A DNA stretch of 64,000 nt from Caenimonas aquaedulcis (GCF_015831345.1 NZ_JADWYS010000001.1:2694618-2758617); one strand, 5' to 3'. Positions 8,652 to 21,430 are shown, counted from the stretch's first letter. Notes: generated by a model from the letters alone, not told the origin. Numbers and translations: made by a program.

Positions 8652-9460
8652 GGCGGGACCTCCAGCTCGTACACCAGGCGGCCCTTGAGCACCGCACCGG
8701 AGAAGCTGGGTTGCTCGCTCGTGGGAATGGCGAGGCGAAAGCGCTTGCCGGTGCGCAGCGTCTCGTCCATCACCTGGCCCACCTGCCGGTACAGCGCCTC
8801 GCGCGCGGCCTCGCCGGACATGTCCTGGCCCAGCCGCATGAGGTCCCACTTGGCGCGGCAATACGCGAGGTTCAACGTGCTGCTCAGCTTGAGGTGCTTG
8901 GTCTCGAAATGCTCGACGCGCATCGCATTGCTGTGATCGATCATCGTGACGAGTTCGCGGGGAAACGCGCGATGCGGCACGCGCGCAATGGCCAGGCGCG
9001 CGTAGAAGTCCTTGTCTTCCATGCCCCAGCCCTGCAGCACCGCGTCGTAGCCGCCCACCGCATCGAACTCGCGGCGGCCCACGATGCACATGCCGCTGAC
9101 CGTCCCCGTCGAAGGCTGCGCGACGTGGAAGCACCCGTCGGCCAGCACGGGCCGCACCCTGGCGATGAAGTCCGGGGCCAAGAGCCCGTCGGCATCGACG
9201 AAGCACAGCCAGCCCGCGCCCGCCGCCTGCGCGCCGAGGTTGCGCGCCCGCGCGAGTTCGAAGCGCGGGACCGGCCCGGCGCGGACCACCTTCACCTGCG
9301 GGTAGGTGGCTTGCACCCAGTCGCCCGCGCCGTCTGGGCAGCCGTAGTCGACGACGACGCATCCGGTCCCGGGTTGTGCCACGAGGGCCGGCAGGGTTTG
9401 CCGCAGGTGCTCGAGGCGGCCCCGGCAGGTGGTGATGAAGGTGAACGCCGCGTCCGGCAT
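8603..9460 (-). CDS. Family 2-type glycosyltransferase with galactosyltransferase-like C-terminal motif
   Basis: 285 residues with a GT-A fold: N-terminal TFITTCRGR strand, a DxD-like metal site VDADG at 88-92, and GWGMEDKDF at 144-152, the signature of the Glyco_transf_7C acceptor/donor-binding region of N-acetylgalactosaminyl- and galactosyltransferases. It should transfer a sugar from a nucleotide donor, acceptor unknown, in the cytoplasm. The last 49 bp overlap the response regulator gene tail-to-tail. No other polysaccharide genes are adjacent, so it is an isolated transferase. Confidence 0.75.
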   Translation of the reverse strand: MPDAAFTFITTCRGRLEHLRQTLPALVAQPGTGCVVVDYGCPDGAGDWVQATYPQVKVVRAGPVPRFELARARNLGAQAAGAGWLCFVDADGLLAPDFIARVRPVLADGCFHVAQPSTGTVSGMCIVGRREFDAVGGYDAVLQGWGMEDKDFYARLAIARVPHRAFPRELVTMIDHSNAMRVEHFETKHLKLSSTLNLAYCRAKWDLMRLGQDMSGEAAREALYRQVGQVMDETLRTGKRFRLAIPTSEQPSFSGAVLKGRLVYELEVPPQAAPSSADSSANPTP

Positions 9461-9475
9461 GGACCCGCCCGATGG

Positions 9476-10093
9476 CTACGCCGCCGCGAGCGCCTGCTCG
9501 ACGGCCTCCGGCGCGACGCCGTACATGTCGGCGAATTCCGCCACCGTCTTGCCGCTGGACTGGTAGGCGCGCCGCAGGGCTTCGTTCTTCGCGGCGCGGG
9601 CCGATACCTGGGCGAAGGCTTCGTCGATGGCGCCCAGGGCCATGTCGTCGCGCGTGTTCACGCGCTCCAGGTAGGCGTCCTTCGCGAGGCCCGACGCTTC
9701 GATCGCGGCGGCGACGCGCGCGATGAGCCAGGGACGCGGGTCCTGCTTGCCGCGGCGCTGGCGGCGGCGAAAGAGTTCCATGATCGCGTGCAGCACGTGC
9801 TCCGGCGCCACGGGCTCCACCGGCTGGCCCTGCAGGTCGTGGCGCTGCTCGCCGGCCGCCACGCTTTCGAGGTAGCGGCCGGACCGTGCGTGCGCGGCCA
9901 GCGCGGCCTTGAGCTCTTCCTTGGTGAACTCTTCCGGGTGCGCCTCAAGCAGCTCCTGGTACACGCCGAGCTTGAGCGGCAGGAAGCGCGCCCCGAACAT
10001 CGCGGGGTAGAGCTGGAAGAGGCGCTCCAGGACTTGCAGGGGCGGGCGCGGTGCGGTGGCGGTCATCGGTAGGGGGTCGGCGAGTGGGTCCAT
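9476..10093 (-). CDS. ProQ/FinO-domain RNA chaperone
   Basis: 205 residues. A ProQ/FinO domain spans about residues 15-130, with the characteristic run from LERLFQLYPAMFG through HPEEFTKEELKAAL to RYLESVAAGEQRHDL. The C-terminal part is helical and ends in a short HTH-like segment. Family members bind structured 3' ends of mRNAs and small RNAs and act in post-transcriptional control. The start at 10093 was chosen because the domain follows soon after it; an internal start at 10066 would remove nine residues. It is divergent from slyD with about 40 bp between them, and 15 bp downstream lies the glycosyltransferase on the same strand. Confidence 0.8.
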   Translation of the reverse strand: MDPLADPLPMTATAPRPPLQVLERLFQLYPAMFGARFLPLKLGVYQELLEAHPEEFTKEELKAALAAHARSGRYLESVAAGEQRHDLQGQPVEPVAPEHVLHAIMELFRRRQRRGKQDPRPWLIARVAAAIEASGLAKDAYLERVNTRDDMALGAIDEAFAQVSARAAKNEALRRAYQSSGKTVAEFADMYGVAPEAVEQALAAA

Positions 10094-10132
10094 TGGAAGA
10101 GCCCCGACTGTACGCACTTTTTCGCGGGCAAA

Positions 10133-10618
10133 ATGAAGGCCATGAAGATCGAAAAAGACACGGTGGTTTCCCTGCGCTACAAGGTCGCCGAGGCGAACGG
10201 CAAGCTCATCGAGGAGAGCAAGGAGCCGATGGTGTACCTGCACGGCGGCTACGACAACACCCTCCCCAAGATCGAGGCCGCGCTGGAAGGCCAGGAGCCC
10301 GGTTTCCAGGCCACCCTGCAGCTGTCGCCCGAGGACGCCTTCGGCATGCGCGACGAGTCGCTGGTGCGCACCATCCCCAAGAAGGAATTCCCGCCGGGCG
10401 TGAAGGTCGGCGGGCAGCTCGAGGGCCGCACGGACTCAGGCGAGCCCCACGTCTTCCACGTGATGAAGATCAAGGGCGACACGGTGCACCTGGACGGCAA
10501 CCACCCGCTGGCCGGGCGCGAGCTCAAGTTCACGATCAAGGTGATCGGCGTGCGTTCCGCGACGGCCGAGGAAATCGCGCACAAGCACGTGCACGGCGAG
10601 CACGGCCACCACCATTGA
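10133..10618 (+). CDS. slyD: FKBP-type peptidyl-prolyl isomerase SlyD
   Basis: 161 residues: split FKBP domain with the insert-in-flap chaperone domain in the middle (about 70-125) and a histidine-rich tail HKHVHGEHGHHH. SlyD isomerises prolyl bonds, acts as a chaperone and uses the His tail to bind nickel for metalloenzyme maturation. Here the tail is short and has no Cys, so nickel capacity would be lower than in E. coli SlyD. An ATG nine bases further in (10142) is an equally good start. A G+C-rich hairpin with a short T run follows the gene. Confidence 0.9.
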   Translation: MKAMKIEKDTVVSLRYKVAEANGKLIEESKEPMVYLHGGYDNTLPKIEAALEGQEPGFQATLQLSPEDAFGMRDESLVRTIPKKEFPPGVKVGGQLEGRTDSGEPHVFHVMKIKGDTVHLDGNHPLAGRELKFTIKVIGVRSATAEEIAHKHVHGEHGHHH

Positions 10619-10631
10619 CGTTCCACGGGTG

Positions 10632-10660
10632 GGCCGGTGCGTCGCGCCGGCCGGCCTTTT
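10632..10660 (+). terminator. Likely intrinsic terminator after slyD
   Basis: GGCCGG and CCGGCC form a 6-bp stem around a 9-nt loop, followed by a GGCC and four T residues. The position 13 bp after the slyD stop and before the pirin leader fits a weak terminator. Confidence 0.5.
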
Positions 10661-10720
10661 GCCCGCGGACCGGCGGCCCCATGTAGGGACGAGTACCTTC
10701 CCAACTCCGGAGAACGCAGC

Positions 10721-11751
<1,031 letters not shown>

Positions 11752-11755
<4 letters not shown>

Positions 11756-12999
11756 CGCGCCTGCAGACCGTCGCGCTTCGCGAGCGCCGGAAACAGGTGG
11801 CGCCAGCTGATCGCCACAAGGATGGTGCCGATCCCGCCTGCCACGACCGACCCCACCGGGCCGAGCAGCGCGGCGGTCGCGCCCGATTCGAACTCGCCCA
11901 GCTGGTTGCTCGCGCCGATGAACACGCTGTTCACGGCGCCCACGCGCCCGCGCATGGTGTCGGGCGTTTCCATCTGCACGAGCGTCTGCCGGATCACCAC
12001 GTTGACCATGTCCGCGCCGCCGGAGACGCCGAGCGCGAGCAGCGACATCAGGAAGCTCGTCGAGAGGCCGAACACCACCATGCACAGGCCGAACAGCGCC
12101 ACCGCGATGAGCAACGTACGGCCGACGTGCTGACGCAGCGGCCAGCGGCTCAGCACGACGGAGACGATCACCGCGCCGACGGCGGGCGCGGCACGCAGCA
12201 GGCCAAGGCCTTCGGGGCCTACGTGCAGGATGTCGCGCGCGAACATCGGCAGCAGTGCGACCGCACCGCCGAGGAGCACCGCGAACAGGTCCAGCGAGAC
12301 GGCGCCCAGCACCACCTTGTGCTGCCAGATGAAGCGCACGCCGGCCAGCACCGTCGCGAGGCTCGCGGGTTCGCGCGGCAGCGCGACGTAGGTGTAGCGC
12401 AGCAGCAGGATCAGGATGCAGCTCACGGCGAGCAATGCCGCGCCCAGGCCGTATACCTTGTCCGCACCGAAGACGAACACCAGCCCGCCCAGCGCGGGGC
12501 CGCCGATGATCGCCACCTGCGTCCCGGCCGCGCTAAAAGCCATCGCGCGCTGGAGCAGGTTCATGGGCACGAGCAGGGGCGTGAGCGCCTGCTGCGCCGT
12601 CATCTGGAACGCGCGCACCGAGCCGAACACCAGCGACATGCCCAGCAGCAATTCGCGCGAGGCCCAGTGACCGCGGCTCGCGGCCATCAGCACGATCGCC
12701 GCGATGCACTGCGTCGCGAGGCAGGCGGCGACGATGCGGCCGCGATGGTGACGGTCCACCACGTGCCCCGCCCACAGCGTGAGCGTCAGCGCCGGGACGA
12801 ACTGGTACAGGCCGATGAGGCCCAGGTCCCACGCGCTGCCGGTCAGGTCGTACATCTGCCAGCCCAGCGCCACCATCAACATCTGGTTGGCCGAGGTGCC
12901 CGCGAGCCGCGCGGCCCACAGGCGCAGGAAGGGCCGCTGCGCCATCAGGTCGCGGAAGGTGGGGTCGGAAAAGGTGCCCATGGCTTGCCGCGCCGCCAT
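11752..12999 (-). CDS. MFS_3-type (EntS-like) exporter
   Basis: 415 residues with 11-12 predicted helices and the MFS_3 pattern of enterobactin exporter-like proteins: FLRLWAARLAGTSANQ at the N-terminus, the helix 2-3 loop DRHHRGRI, and the second-half loop ETPDTMRGRVGA. It should export a small molecule by proton antiport. Start is uncertain: 12999 or 12981, neither with a Shine-Dalgarno sequence. A perfect bidirectional terminator ends only 1-2 bp upstream of 12999, leaving no room for a promoter, so expression may depend on read-through from gapA. No siderophore genes nearby. Confidence 0.82.
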
Positions 13000-13000
13000 G

Positions 13001-13030
13001 AAAAAACGCGCCGGCCGGCGCGTCTTTTTT
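13001..13030. terminator. Symmetrical intrinsic terminator (gapA operon end)
   Basis: A-run, then ACGCGCCGG/CCGGCGCGT palindrome, then T-run: a textbook terminator that reads in both directions. It lies 18 bp after the gapA stop on the minus strand and abuts the MFS start codon. Confidence 0.85.
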
Positions 13031-13048
13031 GGCGCTTGCGCGAAAGGA

Positions 13049-15073
<2,025 letters not shown>

Positions 15074-15074
<1 letters not shown>

Positions 15075-17134
15075 CAATGCATGCGCGACAGTACCGCGCG
15101 GACCGTATCCGCGACATTCTCCGGCGTGAAGCCGAAGAGCTTGAACAATACATTGGCCGGCGCCGATTCGCCGTAGGTGTCGATGCCGACCACGGCCGCG
15201 CAGCCGTATTTCCACCAGCCGTCGGACACGCCCATCTCCACCGCGATGCGCGGGATCCCGGCGGGCAGCACGCTCGTCTTGTAGGCCGCGCTCTGGCGGT
15301 CGAAGGCCGTGTTGCTGGGCATGGACACCACGCGCACCGCGATCTGCTGCGCCGCGAGCTGCTCCTGGGCCTTCAACGCGAGCTGCACTTCCGAGCCCGT
15401 GGCGATGATCACCGCCTGCGGCTTCTTGTTGAGCCCGACCTCGCCCGGCTCCGCGAGCACGTACGCGCCCTTGCTGATGTCCTCCAGCCCGGCCTTGGGT
15501 GCATAGGGCAGGTTCTGGCGCGACAGCAGCAGGGCCGTCGGCCTGTTCGCGTTCTGCAGCGCGACGGCCCAGGCGACGGCCGTTTCCGCCGTGTCGCAGG
15601 GACGCCAGACGTCCAGGTTGGGGATGAGGCGCAGGCTGGCCGCGTGTTCGATCGACTGGTGCGTCGGGCCGTCTTCGCCGAGGCCGATGGAATCGTGCGT
15701 GAACACGTGGATCACGCGCTTTTTCATCAGGGCGGCCATGCGGATCGCGTTGCGGCTGTAGTCGCTGAACGTGAGGAAGGTGCCGCCGTAGGGGATGTAG
15801 CCGCCGTGCAGCGCGACGCCGTTCATCACCGCGGCCATGCCGAACTCGCGCACGCCGTAGTTGATGTGGCGGCCGATGCGCCTTGGTGCATCTTCGGATC
15901 CATTGCCATCCTCGCCGAGCTTGACGTCGCCCGCGAGGTCGAAGCGCAGCGGCGCGGTGCTCTTGGTGTTCGTGAGGTTGGAGCCGGTGAGGTCGGCGGA
16001 GCCGCCGAGCATCTCGGGCAGCGCGGCGGTGAAGGCTTCCAGCGCGATCTGCGACGCCTTGCGCGAAGCGACCGTCTCGGCCTTGGCGTGCGCGGCCACG
16101 GCGGCGTCCACGGCGACCTGCGCGAAGTTCTTCGGCAGCTCGCCTTTCATGCGGCGCGTGAATTCGGCGGCGAGTTCCGGATGCGCCTTCGTGTAGGCGG
16201 CGAAGCGCTGGTTCCACTCGGCCTGCGCGGCGGCGCCCTTCGCCTTGGCGTCCCAGTCGGCGTAGACCTCCTGCGGCACCACGAAGGGTTCGTGCGTCCA
16301 GCCCATGGCTTCGCGGGTGAGCTTGACTTCCTCGATGCCCAGCGCCTCGCCGTGCGCCTTCGCGGTGTTCGCGCGATTGGGGCTGCCCTTGCCGATGTGC
16401 GTCTTGGCGACGATGAGCGTGGGCTTGTCCGCGCTGATCCGCGCATCCGCGATCGCGCGGTTCACCGCCGCCACGTCATGCCCGTCCACCGGCCCGATCA
16501 CGTGCCAGCCGTAGGCCTTGAAGCGCGCCGGCGTGTCGTCGATGAACCAGGGCGTGACCTGGCCGTCGATCGAGATGCCGTTGTCGTCGTACACCGCGAT
16601 CAGCTTGTTGAGCTTCCAGGCGCCCGCCAGCGCGCAGGCTTCGTGGCTGATGCCCTCCATGAGGCAGCCGTCACCCATGAACACGTAGGTATGGTGGTCC
16701 ACCACGTGGTGTCCCTTGCGGTTGAACTCGGTGGCGAGCAGCTTTTCGGCGAGCGCCATGCCCACCGCGTTGGTCAGGCCCTGGCCGAGCGGGCCGGTGG
16801 TGGTCTCCACGCCGGGCGTGACGCCGACTTCCGGATGGCCCGCCGTCTTGCTGTGCAGCTGGCGGAAGTTCTTCAGCTCGCCAATGGGCAGGTCGTAGCC
16901 CGTGAGGTGCAGGAGCGCGTAGATGAGCATCGAGCCGTGGCCGTTGGACAGCACGAAGCGGTCGCGGTCGGGCCAGTGCGGGTCGCGCGGGTTGTGCTTG
17001 AGGTAGCTACCCCAGAGCGCGACCGCGATATCCGCCATGCCCATGGGGGCGCCGGGATGTCCGGAGTTGGCTTGTTGCACGGCGTCCATGGCCAACGCGC
17101 GGATCGCGTTCGCCATCTGTAATTCTTTGGCCAT
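15074..17134 (-). CDS. tkt: Transketolase
   Basis: 686 residues, normal length. The thiamine-diphosphate motif [13 protein letters not shown] is in the N-terminal half, the Pyr domain includes the catalytic [10 protein letters not shown] glutamate, and the C-terminal transketolase domain is complete. It transfers two-carbon ketol units in the non-oxidative pentose phosphate and Calvin pathways. First gene of the tkt-(TonB-C-like)-gapA unit; divergent from speD across 109 bp. Confidence 0.96.
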
Positions 17135-17243
17135 CGGGGGCAGCTCCGGGGGTGGGATCAGGGGAAACCCGAAATTTTACCCGGCGGGCATGGCCGGTCC
17201 TTTTGCACGGGCCGGCGCACCGTCATCGTCTACAGTCGCAGGC

Positions 17244-17624
17244 ATGCAGGGACTCCACCTGACCGCCGATCTCTACCAGTGCCGCTGCGAGCCCGCGTGG
17301 CTCACCGACGCGCGCATCCTGGGCGACTGGTGCGTCGAAGCCGTGCAGGCCGTGGGTCTGCAGCCGGTCAACCAGCTGTTCCATACCTTTCCAGGCACCG
17401 ACGGGGCGCCGGGCGGCGTCACCGCCACGGTGCTGCTCGCCGAATCGCATGTGTGCCTGCACACCTGGCCGGAGAAAAAAGCCGTGACGGTCGATGTCTA
17501 CGTGTGCAATTTCGGCGGCGACCATTCCGCCAAGGCGCGCGGGCTGATGTTCGCGCTCGTCAACCGCTTCCAGCCGAAGTGGACCGAGCAGCGCTCGCTG
17601 GACCGCGGGGGCGAGGACGAATGA
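17244..17624 (+). CDS. speD: S-adenosylmethionine decarboxylase proenzyme
   Basis: 126 residues, the size of the short bacterial class of AdoMet decarboxylase. ESH at 67-69 marks the self-cleavage site where Ser68 becomes the pyruvoyl group; His73 in LHTWPE and Cys88 in DVYVCNFGG are the processing and proton-donor residues. It makes decarboxylated SAM, the aminopropyl donor for spermidine. No ordinary speE is beside it; the only aminopropyltransferase in the window is the membrane-fused enzyme at 22993-24537. The ATG is 7 nt after a TACAGT hexamer with no Shine-Dalgarno, suggesting a leaderless message. Confidence 0.9.
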   Translation: MQGLHLTADLYQCRCEPAWLTDARILGDWCVEAVQAVGLQPVNQLFHTFPGTDGAPGGVTATVLLAESHVCLHTWPEKKAVTVDVYVCNFGGDHSAKARGLMFALVNRFQPKWTEQRSLDRGGEDE

Positions 17625-17634
17625 GGCACGACGC

Positions 17635-18336
17635 ATGAGCGGCGCACGCGCGATGATCCTGGCGGCCGGTCGCGGCGAGCGCATGCGCCCACTGACGGAC
17701 GACTGCCCCAAGCCCTTGCTGCGGGTGCGCGGCAAGCCGCTCATCCAGTACCACACCGAGGCGCTCGCCCGCGCGGGTTTCGACGAAGCCGTGATCAACA
17801 CGGCCTGGCTCGGCGACCAGATCGAGGAGCACTACGCGCACCTGGGTGGCGGCCAGCCGCACATCGTGTTTTCGCACGAGGGCCGTGACTTCGGCGGCGC
17901 GCTGGAGACGGCCGGCGGCATCGCGCGCGCGCTGCCGCTGCTGGCCGACGCGTTCTGGCTCGTGGGCGGCGACGTGCACGTGCCGCAGTTCGAGTTTTCC
18001 CTCCCGGCGCTCGAGCATTTCGCGGCGGGCCCCATGCTCGCGCACATCGTGCTCGTGCCCAATCCACCGCACAACGAGAAGGGCGACTTCGCCCTGCTGC
18101 CCGACGGCATCGCACAGCGGGACGGCTCGCCGCGCTACACCTACTCGACCATCGGGATGTACCGCCGTGCGTTCTTCGACGCCCTGCCCGCGGGAAATCC
18201 CGCAGGCATCAAAGCCCCCATGTTGCCGCTGATGTTGGCGGCGATGGACAATCGGCGACTCACCGCCGAGATCTACACGGGTCCATGGACCGACGTGGGG
18301 ACCCCGGCCCGTTTGGCACAACTGAACGCAACATGA
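17635..18336 (+). CDS. murU: N-acetylmuramate 1-phosphate uridylyltransferase
   Basis: 233 residues of nucleotidyltransferase fold with the pyrophosphorylase signature LAAGRGERMRPLTDDCPKPLL (residues 9-29) and the GGDVHV metal-binding region. Closest in length and motif to MurU, which makes UDP-MurNAc in the peptidoglycan recycling route that bypasses MurA and so tolerates fosfomycin. Its usual partner AmgK is encoded about 19 kb away (36997-38088) rather than next door. Ten bp after speD, and its stop overlaps the pepP start (ATGA). Confidence 0.8.
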   Translation: MSGARAMILAAGRGERMRPLTDDCPKPLLRVRGKPLIQYHTEALARAGFDEAVINTAWLGDQIEEHYAHLGGGQPHIVFSHEGRDFGGALETAGGIARALPLLADAFWLVGGDVHVPQFEFSLPALEHFAAGPMLAHIVLVPNPPHNEKGDFALLPDGIAQRDGSPRYTYSTIGMYRRAFFDALPAGNPAGIKAPMLPLMLAAMDNRRLTAEIYTGPWTDVGTPARLAQLNAT

Positions 18337-19718
18337 ACCACTCCACCTACGCTGACCGGCGCGCGCGCGCCGCCGCCCAACTCGGCAAGGACGGCATCGC
18401 CGTCATTCCCACCGCGCCCGAGCGCCCGCGCAACCGCGACAGCGATTTCATCTACAGGCACGACAGCTACTTCTACTACCTCACGGGCTTCACCGAGCCG
18501 AACGCGTGCCTCGTCCTCACGGGCGACGGCAAGAGCACGCTGTTCTGCGCGCCCAAGGACCTGGAGCGCGAGATCTGGGACGGCTTCCGACTCGGCCCCG
18601 AGGCCGCGCCCGCGGCGCTGGGCGTGAACGCGGCGTTCTCGATCGAGGAGCTCGACGCGCGGATGCCCAAGCTGCTGGAAAACCGCGACGCCGTCTGGTA
18701 TCCGTTCGCGATCCACGAAGGCCTGGAGGCGCGCGTGGGCGGCTGGCTGAACCAGGTGCGCGCGCGCGTGCGCTACGGCGCGCTGTGCCCCGAGCAGCAG
18801 CGGGACCTGTGCGCCATCCTCGACGAGATGCGCCTGGTGAAGGACGCGCACGAGCAGGACGTGATGCGCCGCGCCGCGCAGATCAGCGCCCGCGGCCATG
18901 TGCGTGCGATGAAGATGTCCGCGCGCATGCTGCGCGAGGGCAAGGACGTCCGCGAATTCCATCTCGACGCCGAGCTGCTGCACGAGTTCCGCCTCGGCGG
19001 CTCGCAGTACTCGGCCTACGGCGCGATCGTGGCCGCGGGCGCCAATGCCTGCGTGCTGCACTATCGCGCCGATGCGGCGCCGGTGCGCGACGGCGAACTG
19101 GTGCTCATCGACGCCGGGTGCGAGCTCGACGGCTATGCCAGCGACATCACGCGCACCTTCCCCGCCAACGGCAAGTTCACGGGCCCGCAGCGCACGCTGT
19201 ACGACCTCGTGCTCGCGTCGCAGCAGGCCGCCATCGACGCCACGAAACCGGGCGCGCGATTCACCGATCCGCACGAAGCCACCGTGAAGGTGTTGTCGCA
19301 GGGCATGCTCGACGTCGGCTTGCTGGACAGGAACAAGGTCGGCGGCGTGGACGACGTGATCGAGAAGCGCGCGTACTTCCAGTTCTACATGCACCGCACC
19401 GGCCACTGGCTGGGCATGGACGTGCACGACTGCGGCAGCTACGTCGAACCGTCGCAGGTCGGCGAGGTGAGCGAGCGCAAGGATCCGCTCTCGGGCGAGC
19501 TGATCAAGAACCGCCCGAGCCGCGTGCTCAAGCCCGGCATGGTCCTCACGATCGAGCCCGGCATCTATGTGCGGCCGGGCGACGGCGTGCCCGAGCAGTT
19601 CCACAACATCGGCATCCGGATCGAGGACGACGCCATCGTCACGCCGCAAGGCTGCGAACTGATCTCCCGCGGCGTCCCCGTGAAGGCGGACGAAATCGAA
19701 GCCTTGATGCGCGCCTGA
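18333..19718 (+). CDS. pepP: Xaa-Pro aminopeptidase (aminopeptidase P)
   Basis: 461 residues: AMP_N domain (about 5-135) then a pita-bread M24 domain. The dinuclear manganese ligands are visible as two Asp in IDAGCELDGYASDITRTF, His in HRTGHWLGMDVHD, Glu in TIEPGIYV and Glu in IGIRIEDD. It removes an N-terminal residue preceding proline. Translationally coupled to murU by an ATGA overlap. Confidence 0.93.
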   Translation: MNHSTYADRRARAAAQLGKDGIAVIPTAPERPRNRDSDFIYRHDSYFYYLTGFTEPNACLVLTGDGKSTLFCAPKDLEREIWDGFRLGPEAAPAALGVNAAFSIEELDARMPKLLENRDAVWYPFAIHEGLEARVGGWLNQVRARVRYGALCPEQQRDLCAILDEMRLVKDAHEQDVMRRAAQISARGHVRAMKMSARMLREGKDVREFHLDAELLHEFRLGGSQYSAYGAIVAAGANACVLHYRADAAPVRDGELVLIDAGCELDGYASDITRTFPANGKFTGPQRTLYDLVLASQQAAIDATKPGARFTDPHEATVKVLSQGMLDVGLLDRNKVGGVDDVIEKRAYFQFYMHRTGHWLGMDVHDCGSYVEPSQVGEVSERKDPLSGELIKNRPSRVLKPGMVLTIEPGIYVRPGDGVPEQFHNIGIRIEDDAIVTPQGCELISRGVPVKADEIEALMRA

Positions 19719-19897
19719 AGCGCTGCCGACCGGCGGCAGGCAGGGCCGGATGGGCGGTCCTGCCTCTGGCGGGCGTGGGCAATGCCAGGGCATGCGTGTG
19801 CAAAAAGACACGGCGCCCCGGCCAATCGAGGCCGTTCCTCGTGACAATCGCTTGCATCCTGAGGAGAATTTAGACCTCATCCACTGATGGAGTGCTT

Positions 19898-20404
19898 GTG
19901 GAAGCTGGTCGATTGCGCTTAGCCCGGGGCTTTACCCTCGTCGAATTGATGATCGTCGTCTCGATCATCGGTGTGCTTGCAGCCGTGGCGATCCAGAACT
20001 ACCGGGAGTACTCGCGCCGCGCCAGCCTGTCCGAAGTCGTGCTCGCCACCGCCGGCTGCAAGCAGGTCATCTCCGAGAACTACACCTTCCTGAGCGATGC
20101 GCCGGATCCCGGCAAGTGGGGCTGTGAATCCAGCGGCACGACACGCAAGTACGCCGGCGCGGTGCAGACCTCGGACAACGGCGTCATCCGCATCGCCATC
20201 CGCAACCTCGACGGCCTGGTCAACGGCCAGTACGTGTACATGGTGCCCGCCAAGACCGACGGCTCCCCGATGGTCACGCCCGACGACCTCGGCCGCAATG
20301 TGCCCTCGTGGATTTGCGGTTCCGACTGGCTGCCCGTGCGCAAGGCCATGCCGGCCAATTGCCGCACCGACACCACGACCTACAGCACGCAGACCTTCCA
20401 GTAG
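19898..20404 (+). CDS. Type IV pilin-like prepilin
   Basis: 168 residues with a class III prepilin signal: short basic leader ending ...LARG, then FTLVELMIVVSIIGVLAAVAIQNYREY, with Glu at +5. The PilD-type peptidase would cut after Gly11. GTG at 19898 is preferred because a GGAG lies 5 nt upstream; GTG at 19892 overlaps that GGAG. Globular part has four Cys, enough for the pilin D-loop disulfide. It is orphan, with no assembly genes nearby. In Burkholderiales the main pilin gene is often separate from pilBCD, so it could be the major pilin or a minor one. Confidence 0.82.
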   Translation: MEAGRLRLARGFTLVELMIVVSIIGVLAAVAIQNYREYSRRASLSEVVLATAGCKQVISENYTFLSDAPDPGKWGCESSGTTRKYAGAVQTSDNGVIRIAIRNLDGLVNGQYVYMVPAKTDGSPMVTPDDLGRNVPSWICGSDWLPVRKAMPANCRTDTTTYSTQTFQ

Positions 20405-20420
20405 CGCACACGCGGCCGCG

Positions 20421-21005
20421 TCAGCGCTCGGAGAATCCCAGCGCCCGGTCCACCCAGCGCGGCCGCAAGGGCGCGTGCATCTGGACCTGCCCTGACGACA
20501 CCGTCGCGATGAGGCGCGGCCCGCCGGCATGGGCGTCGCCCGCGTCGATCAGGAAGGCCATGTCGGCGAAGAACACGGCCTGGCGGAAATTGTCCATGCA
20601 GCGCACGTAACGCTCGAGCACCTTGTGCGTCGGCACGGCGTGGCCGCCCTCACGCATGCGCTGGTTCACGCGATGCAGGAGGTGGCGGGGCTCGTCCAGC
20701 GCGAGCGCATACAGCACCACGTCGAAGCCCAGCGCGCGCGCCTGCGCGATGAGCGCGACACGCGAAGGATGGGAGAACGCCGTCTCCATCACGAAGGACT
20801 GCCCGAGCCGCAGCAGCGATTGCGCCTGCTCGTCGGCCCAGTTGCGCGCGGCGCGCGCCCGGCGTGCGGGATCGCCTTTCAACTCCGCGGCGTGGGCCTG
20901 CGCGTTGACGAATGGAAAGACCGGGTACCGGGGGCCGACAAGAAATTGATACAGCGTAGACTTGCCCGCGCCGTTCGGTCCGGCGATCAGGTGGAGAGAA
21001 GGCAT
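20421..21005 (-). CDS. Zeta-toxin-like P-loop kinase (AAA family)
   Basis: 194 residues with Walker A GPNGAGKST at about 9-17 and a zeta-toxin/chloramphenicol phosphotransferase-like fold: METAFSH after the second strand, then the RHLLHRVNQRMREGGH arginine-rich helix. Zeta toxins phosphorylate UDP-N-acetylglucosamine and block peptidoglycan synthesis. It follows the ParD-like gene by 6 bp on the same strand, so it is the likely toxin of the pair. Toxicity is inferred; chromosomal zeta-like ATPases of this type are not all proven toxins. Confidence 0.75.
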   Translation of the reverse strand: MPSLHLIAGPNGAGKSTLYQFLVGPRYPVFPFVNAQAHAAELKGDPARRARAARNWADEQAQSLLRLGQSFVMETAFSHPSRVALIAQARALGFDVVLYALALDEPRHLLHRVNQRMREGGHAVPTHKVLERYVRCMDNFRQAVFFADMAFLIDAGDAHAGGPRLIATVSSGQVQMHAPLRPRWVDRALGFSER

Positions 21006-21011
21006 GCGCGG

Positions 21012-21380
21012 TCAGGCGGCCTTGCGTGACTTCGAGCGCGTGCCCCGGGTCTTGTTCGCAGCCACCGCATCTTCGGCGCGCGCCGACAGCGCACCCGACT
21101 TGGCGAGCGCCAGCACATGGGCCTGCAGGTCCTCGAGTTCCATCGACACCTTAGGGGCGGCGGGCGGCGTCACGTGGTAGGTGGCGCGCTCCTGCCTGGC
21201 AATGAGTGCGTGGCTGTCGCTGGTGGTGAGGCCGGCAGCTTCCAGCGCCTTGCCGAGCGTGGCCCAGTATTCGATCTGGCTCGCGACGGAACGGCGCATC
21301 GTGTGCGCGGCTTCACGCGCCTGGCCGACGATGCCTGCCGACAATTTGACCGAGATGAAGGCGGGTGGTGAGTCCGACAT
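21012..21380 (-). CDS. ParD-like antitoxin
   Basis: 122 residues. The first half (SVKLSAGIVGQAREAAHTMRRSVASQIEYWATLGKALE) is the ribbon-helix-helix pattern of the ParD-like antitoxin family; the tail is basic and Lys/Arg-rich. Start at 21380 has a GGGAGAA site 4-5 nt upstream, better than an in-frame upstream ATG. It should bind the operator and neutralise the zeta-like protein encoded 6 bp downstream. Pairing a ParD-type antitoxin with a zeta-type partner is unlike the classical epsilon-zeta system. Confidence 0.75.
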   Translation of the reverse strand: MSDSPPAFISVKLSAGIVGQAREAAHTMRRSVASQIEYWATLGKALEAAGLTTSDSHALIARQERATYHVTPPAAPKVSMELEDLQAHVLALAKSGALSARAEDAVAANKTRGTRSKSRKAA

Positions 21381-21430
21381 CGGGTTCTCCCTTTTTTTAT
21401 GACCCATTTTGCGCCATGGAGCGCCAGCAG

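Noticed and set aside
19739..19766. AGGCAGG/CCTGCCT hairpin after pepP as an intrinsic terminator
   Set aside because: Long loop and no T-run; not strong enough to list as a feature.
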